Source: Peribacillus glennii
Lineage (GTDB): Bacteria; Bacillota; Bacilli; Bacillales; DSM-1321
Length of the DNA stretch: 64,000 bases
NCBI RefSeq assembly: GCF_003429105.1
Contig: NZ_QVTD01000005.1
Coordinates: 1-64,000, forward strand
Direction: 5' to 3'
The translations under genes and the position numbers were made by a program. Positions 7,668 to 17,092 of this stretch are shown here, one piece after another. The notes under the pieces were generated by a model. It ran no database searches. It worked only from the letters and a program-made list of their open reading frames with translations, and was not told the origin of the DNA. Each line of letters starts with the position of its first letter. The stretch's first letter is position 1.

Positions 7668-7700
7668 ATGACATTTGTCATGTATTATACATGACGCATG
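7668..7700 (+). promoter_or_regulatory. DesR operator (two overlapping palindromes)
   Basis: ATGACATTTGTCAT (7668-7681) overlaps CATGTATTATACATG (7679-7693), followed by ATGACGCATG. The sites lie about 35-75 bp before the predicted transcription start of des. In B. subtilis phosphorylated DesR binds two adjacent sites in the same position to activate des, so this is the likely operator. Confidence 0.7.
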
Positions 7701-7704
7701 CTAC

Positions 7705-7733
7705 TACAAAGCTTATGTTTAGCTGTATATAAT
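7705..7733 (+). promoter_or_regulatory. des promoter
   Basis: A perfect -10 TATAAT at 7728-7733 with a poor -35 (TACAAA, 7705-7710) at 17 bp spacing. A weak -35 fits a promoter that needs DesR activation. Confidence 0.65.
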
Positions 7734-7769
7734 AAGTGATAATGATATAGAAATGAAGAAAGGAAATAG

Positions 7770-8810
7770 ATGCAAATGACCAATCAAAACACAAAGACGT
7801 TAAGGAAATTTGTCGCCCCTTTTGAAAAATCTGAAACCAACAAGAGTATCAGGCAGATCTTCAACACTATCGTGCCATTTTTCTTGCTATGGTTTCTGGC
7901 TTATCAAAGCCTGTCCATTTCTTATTTCCTGACACTTGGATTGGCTGTGGTTGCAGCCGGATTTCTGGTCCGGGTGTTCATTATTTTCCATGATTGCTGC
8001 CATTACTCATTCTTTAAAAACCGGAATGCCAACAAAGTCCTCGGAACGATAACGGGAATTATGACATTATTCCCCTACAGCCAATGGCAGCACGACCATG
8101 CAGTGCATCATGCTTCAAGCGGTAATCTGGATAAGCGTGGGACGGGAGATATTTGGGTGCTGACAGTGGATGAATATCGGGCTGCACCATTTTGGACACG
8201 TTTAGGATATCGATTGTATCGAAATCCTCTTATCATGTTCGGATTAGGACCGATTTATGTTTTCCTTATTACCAACAGGTTTAACAGAAAAGGTGCAAGG
8301 AGAAATGAACGCCTTAACACCTACCTTACTAACGTTGCAATCGTTATCCTGGTTGCTTTATTGTGCTTGACTCTCGGCTGGAAGTCCTTCCTGCTGGTAC
8401 AAGTACCGATCTTTTGGATTTCAGGCGCAGCCGGTATCTGGCTTTTTTATGTGCAGCACACATTCGAGGATTCTTATTTCGAAGAAGACGAACACTGGGA
8501 ATACGTAAAAGCAGCTGTGGAGGGTAGTTCATTTTATAAACTTCCGAAGTTGCTGCAATGGCTGACAGGAAATATCGGATACCACCATGTCCATCATTTA
8601 AGCCCAAGAGTGCCTAACTATAAGCTTGAAGCTGTACACGTCAATACACTTCCTCTACAGAATGTGCCGACGGTCTCGTTAGCCACCAGCTTAACTTCTA
8701 TAAAATTCCGCTTATGGGATGAAGAAAGCAAAAAATTTGTTGGATTTAAAGACGTAAAGTCAGCATCAAAGGTAAAAAATGTCATGGCCCAGACAAAAAC
8801 TGATTTATAG
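7770..8810 (+). CDS. des: Membrane fatty acid delta-5 desaturase Des
   Basis: A 346-residue membrane desaturase. The three histidine clusters that bind the di-iron centre are present: HDCCH (about 74-78), HDHAVHH (about 108-114) and GYHHVHH (about 270-276). Four to six membrane segments lie between them. Long stretches match B. subtilis Des (352 residues), for example GTGDIW and FYVQHTFEDSYFE. It introduces double bonds into membrane phospholipid acyl chains on cooling. The following genes encode its sensor kinase and regulator. The ATG at 7770 follows AAGGA by 6 nt. Confidence 0.95.
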   Translation: MQMTNQNTKTLRKFVAPFEKSETNKSIRQIFNTIVPFFLLWFLAYQSLSISYFLTLGLAVVAAGFLVRVFIIFHDCCHYSFFKNRNANKVLGTITGIMTLFPYSQWQHDHAVHHASSGNLDKRGTGDIWVLTVDEYRAAPFWTRLGYRLYRNPLIMFGLGPIYVFLITNRFNRKGARRNERLNTYLTNVAIVILVALLCLTLGWKSFLLVQVPIFWISGAAGIWLFYVQHTFEDSYFEEDEHWEYVKAAVEGSSFYKLPKLLQWLTGNIGYHHVHHLSPRVPNYKLEAVHVNTLPLQNVPTVSLATSLTSIKFRLWDEESKKFVGFKDVKSASKVKNVMAQTKTDL

Positions 8811-8849
8811 AGTAAAACTTCCTCCCCGTGTATGCAAGGACTTTTCATT

Positions 8850-8873
8850 ATCCCGCATATTATGGGGATTTTT
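8850..8873 (+). terminator. Weak terminator after des
   Basis: ATCCC, loop GCATATTATG, GGGAT, then TTTT. A short stem, so partial read-through into desK is likely. Confidence 0.4.
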
Positions 8874-8985
8874 ACTATCCCTATAGCCACCGTGATTAAT
8901 AACTCAGGTCAAAGACTTTCCGTTTGACTATGTGATATGATAACAGCGTAATCAACATTTAAACCCCAAAAAGAGGTTCGCAAAC

Positions 8986-10122
8986 ATGTTAAAAAGGTAT
9001 ATGCTATCCCTAAAAAGCACTGGGATTTCTCCTTATATATGGACTATCCTTGGTATCTTGCCATTCTATTTTATCTTCCAGTCGACGTCCACGGTCGAAA
9101 TTATCGTTGGGATTTTTTTAACGATTTTATTCTTTATCTTCTACCGGGCCGCATATATTTCAAGAGGTTGGACTGTTTATCTTTGGACTTGCATTCTCAT
9201 CGGTTTTTCCATTACGACAACCATCCTTTACAGCTATGTTTATTTCGCTTTTTTTATCGCCTACTTGATTGGTAATATCAGGGGCCGCATCACTTTCCTC
9301 ACCTTATACGTGATTCACTTAGTCGGTACGACCATATCGATCAACCTTACTTTCTTTTTACAAGAAAAGCTGTTCTTAAAGCAGTTGCCATTTGTTATCA
9401 TCATTTGGATCAGCGTCATTCTTCTTCCTTTCAGCATCCGCAATAAAAAAGAGCTGGGACAGCTGGAGGAAAAGCTGGAAGACGCCAACAAACGCATTTC
9501 TGAACTTGGTAAACTGGAAGAGCGTCAGCGGATTGCCCGCGACCTTCATGATACACTCGGACAAAAGCTATCGCTCATTGGATTGAAGAGTGATTTGGCA
9601 AGGAAATTGATCTACAAAGATCCGGAACAAGCTCGGATTGAGTTAAAAGACGTTCAACAGACAGCCCGCACCGCCTTGAATGAAGTCAGGAAAATGGTAT
9701 CGCAAATGCGCGGCGTCCGGCTGAATGAGGAAATGTTCCATGTAAAACAAATACTGAAAGCAGCCGGCATTAAAATGGAGAAAGAGCCGGATACATCCCT
9801 GGCGAATGTTTCCCTGTTCACTGAAAATATATTGAGCATGTGCCTTAAAGAAGCGGTAACCAATGTTGTAAAACACAGCGGAGCAACACACTGCCATATC
9901 TCCATTGAACAATCATGGGATGAGATTTCCATTACCGTACAGGACAATGGAAAAGGCACCTTATCTCAAAGAGATTTTGTAAAAGGCCATGGGCTGATAG
10001 GTATGAGGGAACGCCTTGAATTTGTAAACGGCAGCCTGGAAATCAAGGCACAAGAAGGAACAACGCTTATCATCACAGTGCCAATCGACGTGAAGCAGGC
10101 CGAAAAGGAGGAACTAAAATGA
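8986..10122 (+). CDS. desK: Thermosensor histidine kinase DesK
   Basis: A 378-residue membrane kinase. Four to five membrane segments occupy residues 15-150, then a coiled coil (about 153-178), a HisKA_3 box RQRIARDLHDTLGQKLSL with the phospho-acceptor His188, the same number as in B. subtilis DesK, and a HATPase domain with NVVKHSGA (N box) and DNGKG/GHGLIGM. In B. subtilis the membrane helices sense thickness and order of the bilayer: below about 25 C the kinase state phosphorylates DesR. It overlaps desR by 4 bp (ATGA). Confidence 0.95.
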   Translation: MLKRYMLSLKSTGISPYIWTILGILPFYFIFQSTSTVEIIVGIFLTILFFIFYRAAYISRGWTVYLWTCILIGFSITTTILYSYVYFAFFIAYLIGNIRGRITFLTLYVIHLVGTTISINLTFFLQEKLFLKQLPFVIIIWISVILLPFSIRNKKELGQLEEKLEDANKRISELGKLEERQRIARDLHDTLGQKLSLIGLKSDLARKLIYKDPEQARIELKDVQQTARTALNEVRKMVSQMRGVRLNEEMFHVKQILKAAGIKMEKEPDTSLANVSLFTENILSMCLKEAVTNVVKHSGATHCHISIEQSWDEISITVQDNGKGTLSQRDFVKGHGLIGMRERLEFVNGSLEIKAQEGTTLIITVPIDVKQAEKEELK

Positions 10123-10718
10123 TCCGGATCGTCATTGCTGAAGACCAGCGAATGCTATTAGGGGCCTTAGGTTCCCTGCTTAATCTGGAAGAAGATATGG
10201 AAGTGGTCGGGCAAGCGGGTAACGGAGAAGAAGCGATTAATCTCGTCCAGCGTTATCAGCCTGATGTTTGCATTATGGATATTGAAATGCCAGGAAAAAC
10301 CGGGCTCGAGGCAGCTGAAGAAATAAAAGAACTGGGATGTAAAGTCATTATATTGACAACATTTGCCCGTTCTGGTTATTTTCAACGGGCTTTAAAAGCA
10401 GGAGTACGCGGATATTTATTAAAGGATAGTCCGAGCGATGAACTGGCAAGCTCCATCCGCAGTGTAATGGCTGGCAGGAGGATTTATGCACCTGAACTGA
10501 TGGACGATGTGTACAGTGAGGAAAATCCGCTTACTGAACGGGAAAAAGAAGTATTGGTGCTGGTTGCAGACGGAAAAAACACAAAAGAAATTGCCGAAGA
10601 ACTAAGAATCAAAACGGGCACCGTCCGAAACTATATATCGATGATAATGGATAAGCTCGAGGTGAAAAACCGCATTGAGGCCATCAAACAATCCCGGGAA
10701 AAAGGCTGGTTTAAATAA
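10119..10718 (+). CDS. desR: Response regulator DesR
   Basis: A 199-residue NarL/FixJ-type regulator. The receiver domain (1-120) has the acidic pair ED at 8-9, phospho-acceptor Asp54 in IMDIEMPG, Thr in ILTTF and Lys in YLLKD. The LuxR-type helix-turn-helix follows (NPLTEREKEVLVLVADGKNT, about 133-152, to 190). Start ATG overlaps the desK stop. It is expected to bind the palindromes at 7668-7700 and activate des in response to DesK. Confidence 0.95.
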   Translation: MIRIVIAEDQRMLLGALGSLLNLEEDMEVVGQAGNGEEAINLVQRYQPDVCIMDIEMPGKTGLEAAEEIKELGCKVIILTTFARSGYFQRALKAGVRGYLLKDSPSDELASSIRSVMAGRRIYAPELMDDVYSEENPLTEREKEVLVLVADGKNTKEIAEELRIKTGTVRNYISMIMDKLEVKNRIEAIKQSREKGWFK

Positions 10719-10846
10719 GCTGATTTGTGTTCCTCCGTATTATTGTATAACCGTCAAATGTTGATAATCATGACAATTTCTTTATTGAAAACGCCACGAA
10801 GCTGGCCCCTTTGCCTGCTGGGTAGCCCCGCGCCCAGAATTGCGGA
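10719..10846. other. Short intergenic region between convergent desR and the GGDEF gene
   Basis: It contains a GC-rich patch with CTGGG/CCCAG that could fold but has no T-run. No gene seen. Confidence 0.3.
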
Positions 10847-11882
10847 TTATAAACTCTGTACCTGGTTTCTCCCGTTTTCTTTCGCTTGATAAAGGGCAGC
10901 ATCCGCGCGGGTTAGCAAAGAATGCTTGTCATCACCTTGCGTGTAAGTGGTCGCACCAAAGCTTGCGGTTACCAATTCTACTCCTGTAAATGAATGGGAG
11001 CCGATCATCAATCTGATTCTCTCGGCCTCCTCTTCAGGTTTATAATCCCCTGTCAGTATCAGGATAAATTCTTCCCCGCCCCACCGGCCAAAAAAATAGG
11101 TTTCTTGTTTATATTTCTTTAATAAAGATGAAATTTCTTTTAAAACGTTATCACCAACATCATGCCCATGGGTATCATTTATCGATTTAAAATGATCGAT
11201 ATCGAGTAAGATGATGGAAAAAGCGCCCGGAATTGCATCCTCGAACTGTTTCGTCAGAATGTCATCTATTTTCCTTCTATTGGGCAGGCTTGTTAAATGG
11301 TCTGTACTTGCAATTTGCTCGAGTTCCTGATTTATCAAATATACTTTAAACAGTTCTTGGATATAAAATAAGGCAAAAATAAAAACATATTGGGAAATAA
11401 AGAAGTTCAGCAGAATCCTTGTGATATCTTCCTGATAATCAAAATGAATAAATGCAAATACTGCGGTGGCTGCACTGACTGTGTGAATGACAAGCGAGAA
11501 TGGTAAAGCCTTTTTCTTATCCAGCGATAAGAAGATTGAAATATACAGAAGCGGTATCCAAAACAGGAACCCCCCTGAATCATGCATATATCCCCGGGGA
11601 ATTTCCACAAAGAGAATATGTTGAAAATAAAGTAGAAGTACAAATGCGACTACAGACAAAGTTACAATTTCAATGGCTCTAAACCATGCTTTTCTTACCA
11701 GCAATAAAACCAAGCCAGTCAAAAACCATGCAAAAAGGAGGATAATCCTTCAGAAAATCCTCGAAATGCAATGCTGAATGGGTAATTTTATAAAAGACCT
11801 GATTGATTACAAGTGAGAAGCCAAAAAAGGGGAATGCGACTAAATAGATCTTCCTTTTTAATTCTTCAAACTGTTGCAGCAA
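10847..11882 (-). pseudogene. Membrane diguanylate cyclase gene with a frameshift
   Basis: Two frames make one protein. The first starts at TTG 11882, 6 nt after a strong AAAGGAGGGG, and encodes an N-terminal membrane helix region ending HFEDFLKDY. Near 11725-11745 the reading must shift to a second frame that continues through hydrophobic ILLFAWFLTGLVLLL, further membrane segments and a GGDEF domain with LDIDHFKSINDTHGHDVGD and active-site GRWGGEEF. No inhibitory RxxD site precedes the active site. The corrected product would be about 345 residues and would make cyclic di-GMP. The second frame alone has no ribosome binding site (TTG at 11722). A real mutation and a sequencing error in the T-runs are both possible. 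Confidence 0.8.
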
Positions 11883-12150
11883 AATTAGCCCCTCCTTTCC
11901 CCTGACTTACCCAAATATTGGTACGGACTATCCTGCTATTCTAGTTTCCTTCATAAAAATCAGTATGTCTATAGGATTTTCTTTTTTTCGCCACAAATTT
12001 CGACCCGTATAGCATACGAACACCTGATACAAATGAAACATATGTTACTGTAGACTATAAAAGCAGAAGGTAATAGATGGTGCCGTTAAAGCGAGCATGC
12101 CACTCCACAATACCCCATTCAAAGAATGGGGTTTCAGCAGTGATTTTGCT

Positions 12151-13257
12151 TTAATACATCGTTCCCGTGCCTTTTATCTTAAGATCTGTATGGACCCGTA
12201 TATCCATATTTGGGTAAATTCTTTCCCAATCTTTGGTCTGCTGTTCGGTTGCCCCCATTTTTGCCTGATATCTCAATCCCAGGCCAAGCGGATCCGCTTC
12301 CATTTTTTGAATGGTTTTTAATACGCGTTTGACCCGTTTGCTTATCGTTGCACCGGCAATTTTCTCATAACGCTTTAATTCTTGATCGGTTGCCAATTTC
12401 TCTCCAGATCCTTCGATGAAACCCTTGATGTCCAAGTGTACATCAATGTAGGGCTTTTCCCCTTTCGGGAGCATTACCTGAATCCCCGATTTTAAATCAT
12501 CAACATTGACGAACAACTGGTTCCCTCCAGAAGCGACATTAATCTGTCCCCTCCTGTCTGTACTCATTAATTCATTCAATATCCGTGTCTCATCCCTGGT
12601 CAAGTCAGCTTTGAGGGTACCCTTCGCAAATAATGCAACCTTGCTGATATTATAAGAACCTTTTATAGGTTCAATGATCGGCAGATACGGATCAATGCCA
12701 TCCTCCCGAACTCTCATATAAAAGTCATTAAGCATTGATGTCATTATGTAAGGCGATGTATTGGTAGTCGGGTCGAAAGAAAGAATGAGAGCATTTCCAG
12801 GCAATCGCTCGGATTGGACCCTGGCTTTCAATACATCCCTTGCAGACGGCTTTCCAATTCCGAGATAAGTGATCCCTTGGATGTCACGCCTTCTTAAAAA
12901 CCAGTTTATCGTAAAGCCCTGATTCTTCCTGATGGTCTTTTCATCAAAAACAACCATCCTGCAATGGCCAAAATCAAACTCTTTATCGACCTTTGACTTC
13001 ATCACCCGTACCGCCTCAGGAATAGAGTCCGCCTTTTCGGAAATAATCTGAAAATTGGCCTTGCCAGGCCTTATCTCTGGGGAAGGTATCGCGAGTTTTA
13101 ACGTAACGTCGTATGGCCTTTTTTCATCATTTGACTTATCTATACCCATTGCGACCACGAAGAAGCGCTTGTCTATATCCCTGAATGCGCAGCCTGCAAG
13201 TATGGTACACAAAAACAACAGCTCACATAACAGGAAAATAAAGCACGCCCTCTTCAT
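12151..13257 (-). CDS. Spore germination lipoprotein, Ger(x)C family
   Basis: A 368-residue protein with a lipoprotein signal (hydrophobic 5-20, lipobox LAGC) followed by FRDIDKRFFVVAMGIDK, the usual start of mature GerC-type subunits. The C subunit is attached to the outer face of the spore inner membrane and is needed for the receptor to respond to germinants. Its start overlaps the end of the B gene by 4 bp. It is the last gene of the ger operon. No close terminator was identified. Confidence 0.9.
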   Translation of the reverse strand: MKRACFIFLLCELLFLCTILAGCAFRDIDKRFFVVAMGIDKSNDEKRPYDVTLKLAIPSPEIRPGKANFQIISEKADSIPEAVRVMKSKVDKEFDFGHCRMVVFDEKTIRKNQGFTINWFLRRRDIQGITYLGIGKPSARDVLKARVQSERLPGNALILSFDPTTNTSPYIMTSMLNDFYMRVREDGIDPYLPIIEPIKGSYNISKVALFAKGTLKADLTRDETRILNELMSTDRRGQINVASGGNQLFVNVDDLKSGIQVMLPKGEKPYIDVHLDIKGFIEGSGEKLATDQELKRYEKIAGATISKRVKRVLKTIQKMEADPLGLGLRYQAKMGATEQQTKDWERIYPNMDIRVHTDLKIKGTGTMY

Positions 13258-14330
13258 ACATTCTGCCTCCTTAAGGAAAATAAATAAACCATTATAACCA
13301 AAAGCACTTCGACAGGAAAACGGAAGTTAAACCAATATTTTACAATACTAGAAAATTCCCTGTGATTAACCTGAAGCTGAAAGATGATCGTCAAGATCCC
13401 TACAATCAATAAAAAAGACCGTCCCCATGTTTTCTTTTTCATGCTTTGTACGGCGCCCTTTAAAAGTTCCAAACCGATATGCCAGGTTACCATCCCAAAC
13501 AGGAAAGTCATCAATACGTAAAAAAAGATTAATAAAAAGACTGTTCGCTCAATGAAGCCAAATTGCATCCTCAATGAATCCGCTGACATCAACCAGGGCA
13601 GAATGATATCGCCTATCGCATTAATCCCAAAGAAACCAATTGGGACGAAAAAGCTGCTTAGCAATATTCCGGTTCCAAGAATCGGGACGGTCCAAAACCA
13701 TCTCAACGCTTTTTTTGAGTCAATATACCTATTGAATATAGCCAGGTTGATATATCCTATAAAGAGATATGTAGCTGCAGCAACGGAACTATAGTTGGGC
13801 AACTCCCATGTAAAATGAATCATTCTCACAATGTGCACGTAATTGAACAGGTCACTTCTCATTGCTTTAAAAATAATGAATAACACGACAGGAAATGCAA
13901 TTACCATCGTGATTTCAGCTTTATATAATAAAGATGCCGTTTGCCGGACGGCTCCATAGATATATACGAATACAAAAAGTCCGGAAATTAACTCCAAACT
14001 CGCTTCAGGCATAATGTAGGTCTTTATCAAATAACTGAAAGAAATCAAAGCAAAGCTGCCGCTTGCTATCCACATTAATGAGAGGAAAACCAAAAAAGGC
14101 TTGTATACATACTTTGGCAAATTGTTTTCAAGGATTGTCGGAAGATCCATTTTTGGGAATCTGCTCATACCCTTTGTGAACAGGTAAGCCAATAAGCTTC
14201 CAATGGGGATGGATAGCAGAATGGACATAATGGAGCCGTTAAAACGGTTTTCAACCAACACCATTGGAACATTGAGAATAATATTTAATGTCATATTCAT
14301 AAGGATGATAAAAAAGTAATAACGGGCCAA
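13254..14330 (-). CDS. Germinant receptor B subunit, GerB/spore permease family
   Basis: A 358-residue membrane protein with about ten hydrophobic segments and the APC-like fold of GerAB proteins, which contain the germinant binding pocket (established for GerAB). The N-terminus RYYFFIILMNMTLNIILNVP and the internal SFALISFSYLIKTYIMPEA fit the family. It lies 9 bp after the A gene and overlaps the C gene by 4 bp. The germinant cannot be predicted from sequence. Confidence 0.9.
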   Translation of the reverse strand: MARYYFFIILMNMTLNIILNVPMVLVENRFNGSIMSILLSIPIGSLLAYLFTKGMSRFPKMDLPTILENNLPKYVYKPFLVFLSLMWIASGSFALISFSYLIKTYIMPEASLELISGLFVFVYIYGAVRQTASLLYKAEITMVIAFPVVLFIIFKAMRSDLFNYVHIVRMIHFTWELPNYSSVAAATYLFIGYINLAIFNRYIDSKKALRWFWTVPILGTGILLSSFFVPIGFFGINAIGDIILPWLMSADSLRMQFGFIERTVFLLIFFYVLMTFLFGMVTWHIGLELLKGAVQSMKKKTWGRSFLLIVGILTIIFQLQVNHREFSSIVKYWFNFRFPVEVLLVIMVYLFSLRRQNV

Positions 14331-14339
14331 TTCTGTGTG

Positions 14340-15746
14340 TCACTCCTTCCTGCTCTCCCTGACCTTGCTCATTTTGTCAGTTGTTCCCCAATACATTTTC
14401 AGGTATGGTTTTCCAAAGCTTCTTAAATCACTCAGATGGCAAAGCAGGAGAATGAGGCCTGCCACTACACCAACAATCCCAAAAAAACTGGCAAATACAA
14501 TCAATGGGTATCTTGCACAACGGACAGCAAAGCTCATCGCATTAATAGGTATAGTGAAATTGGAGATTGCCACAAATGCCGTGATGATGATCATGATCGA
14601 GCTGACAAGCTGGGCCTGCTGGGCGGCCTGGCCGAGGATTAATCCACCGACAGTAGTGGCCGTAGGGCCTATCGTCTTTGGCAGCCTGAGGCTTGATTCC
14701 ACCAACAACTCAACAGCGAACATCATAAACAAGACTTCAAAAAAAGACGGATAAGGCACGCCTGCCCTGCTTCCTGCAATCGTCAAGGCCAGCTGTGATC
14801 TTACTATTTCCGGATTGTACGATGTGATGGCAATATATAAAGATGGTAAAATAATCGTGATGAGCAATCCCACATACCTTAGCAGAATCAACAATCTGGT
14901 AACCCAGTATGGAAGGGTTTTATCATCCATTGAGGAAAGAAAATCGAAAAAAACGGCAGGAGCAACCAGCCCGAACGGTGTCCCATTCATCAAAATGACG
15001 ACTTTTCCCTGTGAAAGGTTCAACGCAAGCCGGTCCGGCCGTTCTGTGATCATCATCGTTGGAAAAATCCTGTACTTCTCTTTTGTCATGTAATTATGGA
15101 GCTGGCCGGCAGCCTGAATGATGTCCGCTTTTAAACCAGATATTTTCTTTTTCACCTCATCCAGCACGTCCTCCTGGACATAATCGACATCATACAGAAT
15201 GGCGATTCGGGTTTTTGAAAGCGTCCCCACGGTCTGCTGTTCAATTTTAAGCTGTTTAGATGGGTACCGGTTTCTTACTAAAGTCATATTCATTGTTAAA
15301 TCTTCACTTAAACCCTTTTGCGCGCCCTGGACCGTTTGCTCAACGGTTGCATCAAGAGGCTGGTCGTTGGTTGGCTTCCTTACATCCACCGAATAAATCT
15401 CTCCGGAGAGGGCAATAAGGGCATTGCCCTGAAGCAGCAGTTTTTCCACATCGTCTGAAGCGTTTATGTGCTGGCAAGATGGCATGGATAATAAATGTAA
15501 TAAATATTTACCTTGCTTTTCGCAGAGTAAAAGTGGTTCTATGATATCTTTTTTTATTTGTGCCTCGTTGCAAAGGCTTTTCATATAAATCAGTGCTATT
15601 TTTTTTTCGAAATATTCAAAGCGGTGGACCTTGAAATCGGGATTGTTATCATATTTCTCTTTTACACAATTAATTTCTTTTTGCAGCTCTTCCACGCAGC
15701 TCTCACACCCTCTGACATGACATTTTTTACAAAAGCTGTTCCGCAA
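14340..15746 (-). CDS. Germinant receptor A subunit, GerA family
   Basis: A 468-residue protein: cytoplasmic N-terminal domain (about 1-250), then membrane segments including RLLILLRYVGLLITIILPSL and the conserved AGVPYPSFFEVLFMMFAVEL and LPKTIGPTATTVGGLILGQA blocks typical of GerAA proteins, which form the oligomeric ion channel of the receptor. The start is uncertain: the first usual in-frame codon is TTG at 15746 with a poor ribosome binding site; a GTG at 15695 follows AGAGGG at 12 nt. With the longer start the protein begins with a CX2C-X4-CX2C motif (Cys6, 9, 14, 17). Confidence 0.88.
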   Translation of the reverse strand: MRNSFCKKCHVRGCESCVEELQKEINCVKEKYDNNPDFKVHRFEYFEKKIALIYMKSLCNEAQIKKDIIEPLLLCEKQGKYLLHLLSMPSCQHINASDDVEKLLLQGNALIALSGEIYSVDVRKPTNDQPLDATVEQTVQGAQKGLSEDLTMNMTLVRNRYPSKQLKIEQQTVGTLSKTRIAILYDVDYVQEDVLDEVKKKISGLKADIIQAAGQLHNYMTKEKYRIFPTMMITERPDRLALNLSQGKVVILMNGTPFGLVAPAVFFDFLSSMDDKTLPYWVTRLLILLRYVGLLITIILPSLYIAITSYNPEIVRSQLALTIAGSRAGVPYPSFFEVLFMMFAVELLVESSLRLPKTIGPTATTVGGLILGQAAQQAQLVSSIMIIITAFVAISNFTIPINAMSFAVRCARYPLIVFASFFGIVGVVAGLILLLCHLSDLRSFGKPYLKMYWGTTDKMSKVRESRKE

Positions 15747-15798
15747 ATCCCGGTTTACGCATAAGAACCAATTAAATTTCTGTACACTTAAATAGTCT

Positions 15799-15981
15799 TT
15801 AGCCTTTAGAATCTTTCAAGCTTTTAATCCCAAATAGGATGCATGTCACTGTTGGAATCGTAACGATTAGTAATGATTCACTTCTGACCCCGCTTAAGAT
15901 ATCTTTCGTGAAAATTTTATATACGGTCCAGCCTATTCCCAGAGCTACAATGCCAAATAGTATAAGGATTAATTTTTTCAT
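15799..15981 (-). CDS. Small membrane protein upstream of the ger operon
   Basis: A 60-residue protein with two hydrophobic segments (KLILILFGIVALGIGWTVYK at 3-22, and about 37-50) and a basic tail. It ends 52 bp before the A gene on the same strand, so it may be co-transcribed. The ATG at 15981 is preceded by AGAAAGG at about 14 nt, a long spacing; an upstream in-frame ATG at 16026 would add a basic leader. It could be a small D-type germination accessory, but I see no specific match. Confidence 0.5.
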   Translation of the reverse strand: MKKLILILFGIVALGIGWTVYKIFTKDILSGVRSESLLIVTIPTVTCILFGIKSLKDSKG

Positions 15982-16063
15982 GGCAATTCGTTGTACCTTT
16001 CTATGTGAGCAATATATGGGTATCATGCGGAGTTTTACAGCAGTTTATGTAAGTATGGACTAA

Positions 16064-16425
16064 ATTTGTCCTGGCCAGTGTGTCTCCTGCGGGAAATGCT
16101 AAGGGCTATCGATATTACATCAATAGCCGTGTTTTGTTCAGATTTGTCTTCAAATAAATCTTAGACTAATACGAATAAGACATATTGAGTCAACATGCTG
16201 GATTGATATTAGTCTGGTAAAAGGGATGAAAAACACATACTCCTTCACTTGCAGGATCACAAAATTCCTTTCAGTATCCACCAGATACCCAAAAATATGC
16301 TCTTCCTCATCATTGCATTCAATTCTCACTTTTACCCGTTATTGCTTTAATTTTCTGATACTGAGCTGAAGGGGGGCCTCGGATTATTTTTGTCTCTCCA
16401 GGTTGAACTAGATTAAAATCAGAAC
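16064..16425. other. Intergenic region without a recognisable gene
   Basis: No supported gene. The region ends in a hairpin at 16426-16453. Confidence 0.4.
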
Positions 16426-16453
16426 AGGGAACTTTTTTTGAGTTCCCTTTTTT
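16426..16453 (+). terminator. Terminator-like hairpin
   Basis: AGGGAACT, T-rich 7-nt loop, AGTTCCCT, then TTTTT. No intact gene precedes it on the plus strand. Confidence 0.6.
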
Positions 16454-16497
16454 CACTGATTTGTGATCCAATCATCCTTATAAAGGTGTGAAGCTAA

Positions 16498-17076
16498 ATG
16501 AGAAACGGTTGGACCAGTGTTTTTCTATTCATCTGTTTGGCTGGATTTGCCGCAGTCTATTGGCTATGGCCCCGCAGCAGCGGAAAATTGCCAGTGCTGG
16601 ATGAAATTTAAGGCTTTGAGTTGGAGAATGTCCACGGCAAGATTATCAAACCAATAATAAAAAGCTAAAACTGGTGGCGATTTTTTATACGCCCGGATAT
16701 TTGCCCGAGGACGATGAAAGATTTTGCGTCATTGCAATCCATGCTTAAAAAAGATGGGTTATTTGGAAAAAGAGTGGAGCTGGTTTCCATATTTCTCGAT
16801 CCCGAAAATGACACCAAGAAAGCCATACAAACCTACGGGCTTCTTTTGGAGCCGATCCTCCGGATTGAAATGGTTAAGGGGTCGAAAGAAACGAAACAAG
16901 TCGCGGATGCTTTTCAAGAAGTATAAAAAGCTGGATGAGGATTTCCTTACCCATTCCACTACGATGTATCTACTGGATGAAAAAAAATATCCGGCTCTCT
17001 ATGATATGCAAATTCAAAAAACCCGGCTGTTAGAGACCAGGTCCTGAAAGACATTCACCATTTGGCAGAAGATTAA
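16498..17076 (+). pseudogene. Broken Sco1/SenC-family (copper chaperone) gene
   Basis: From ATG 16498 (AAAGGTG upstream) the frame encodes a membrane anchor (VFLFICLAGFAAVYWLW) and stops after LPVLDEI. The family sequence then continues in shifting frames: FELENVHGK, KKLKLVAFFYT, then DICPRTMKDFASLQSMLKK, VELVSIFLDPENDTKKAIQT, and finally KKLDEDFLTHSTTMYLLD to the end at 17076. Sco proteins assemble the CuA site of cytochrome oxidase using a CxxxC motif. Here about 5 bases are missing at ACG-CCCGGAT, which removes the first cysteine of that motif. Several lesions make it a clear pseudogene. Confidence 0.85.
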
Positions 17077-17092
17077 GCAAGCGCTGACAGCT

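Noticed and set aside
10770-10846. GC-rich foldable patch that might be a c-di-GMP riboswitch next to the GGDEF gene
   Set aside because: It lies at the 3' ends of two convergent genes, lacks the conserved GEMM core and leads into no gene.
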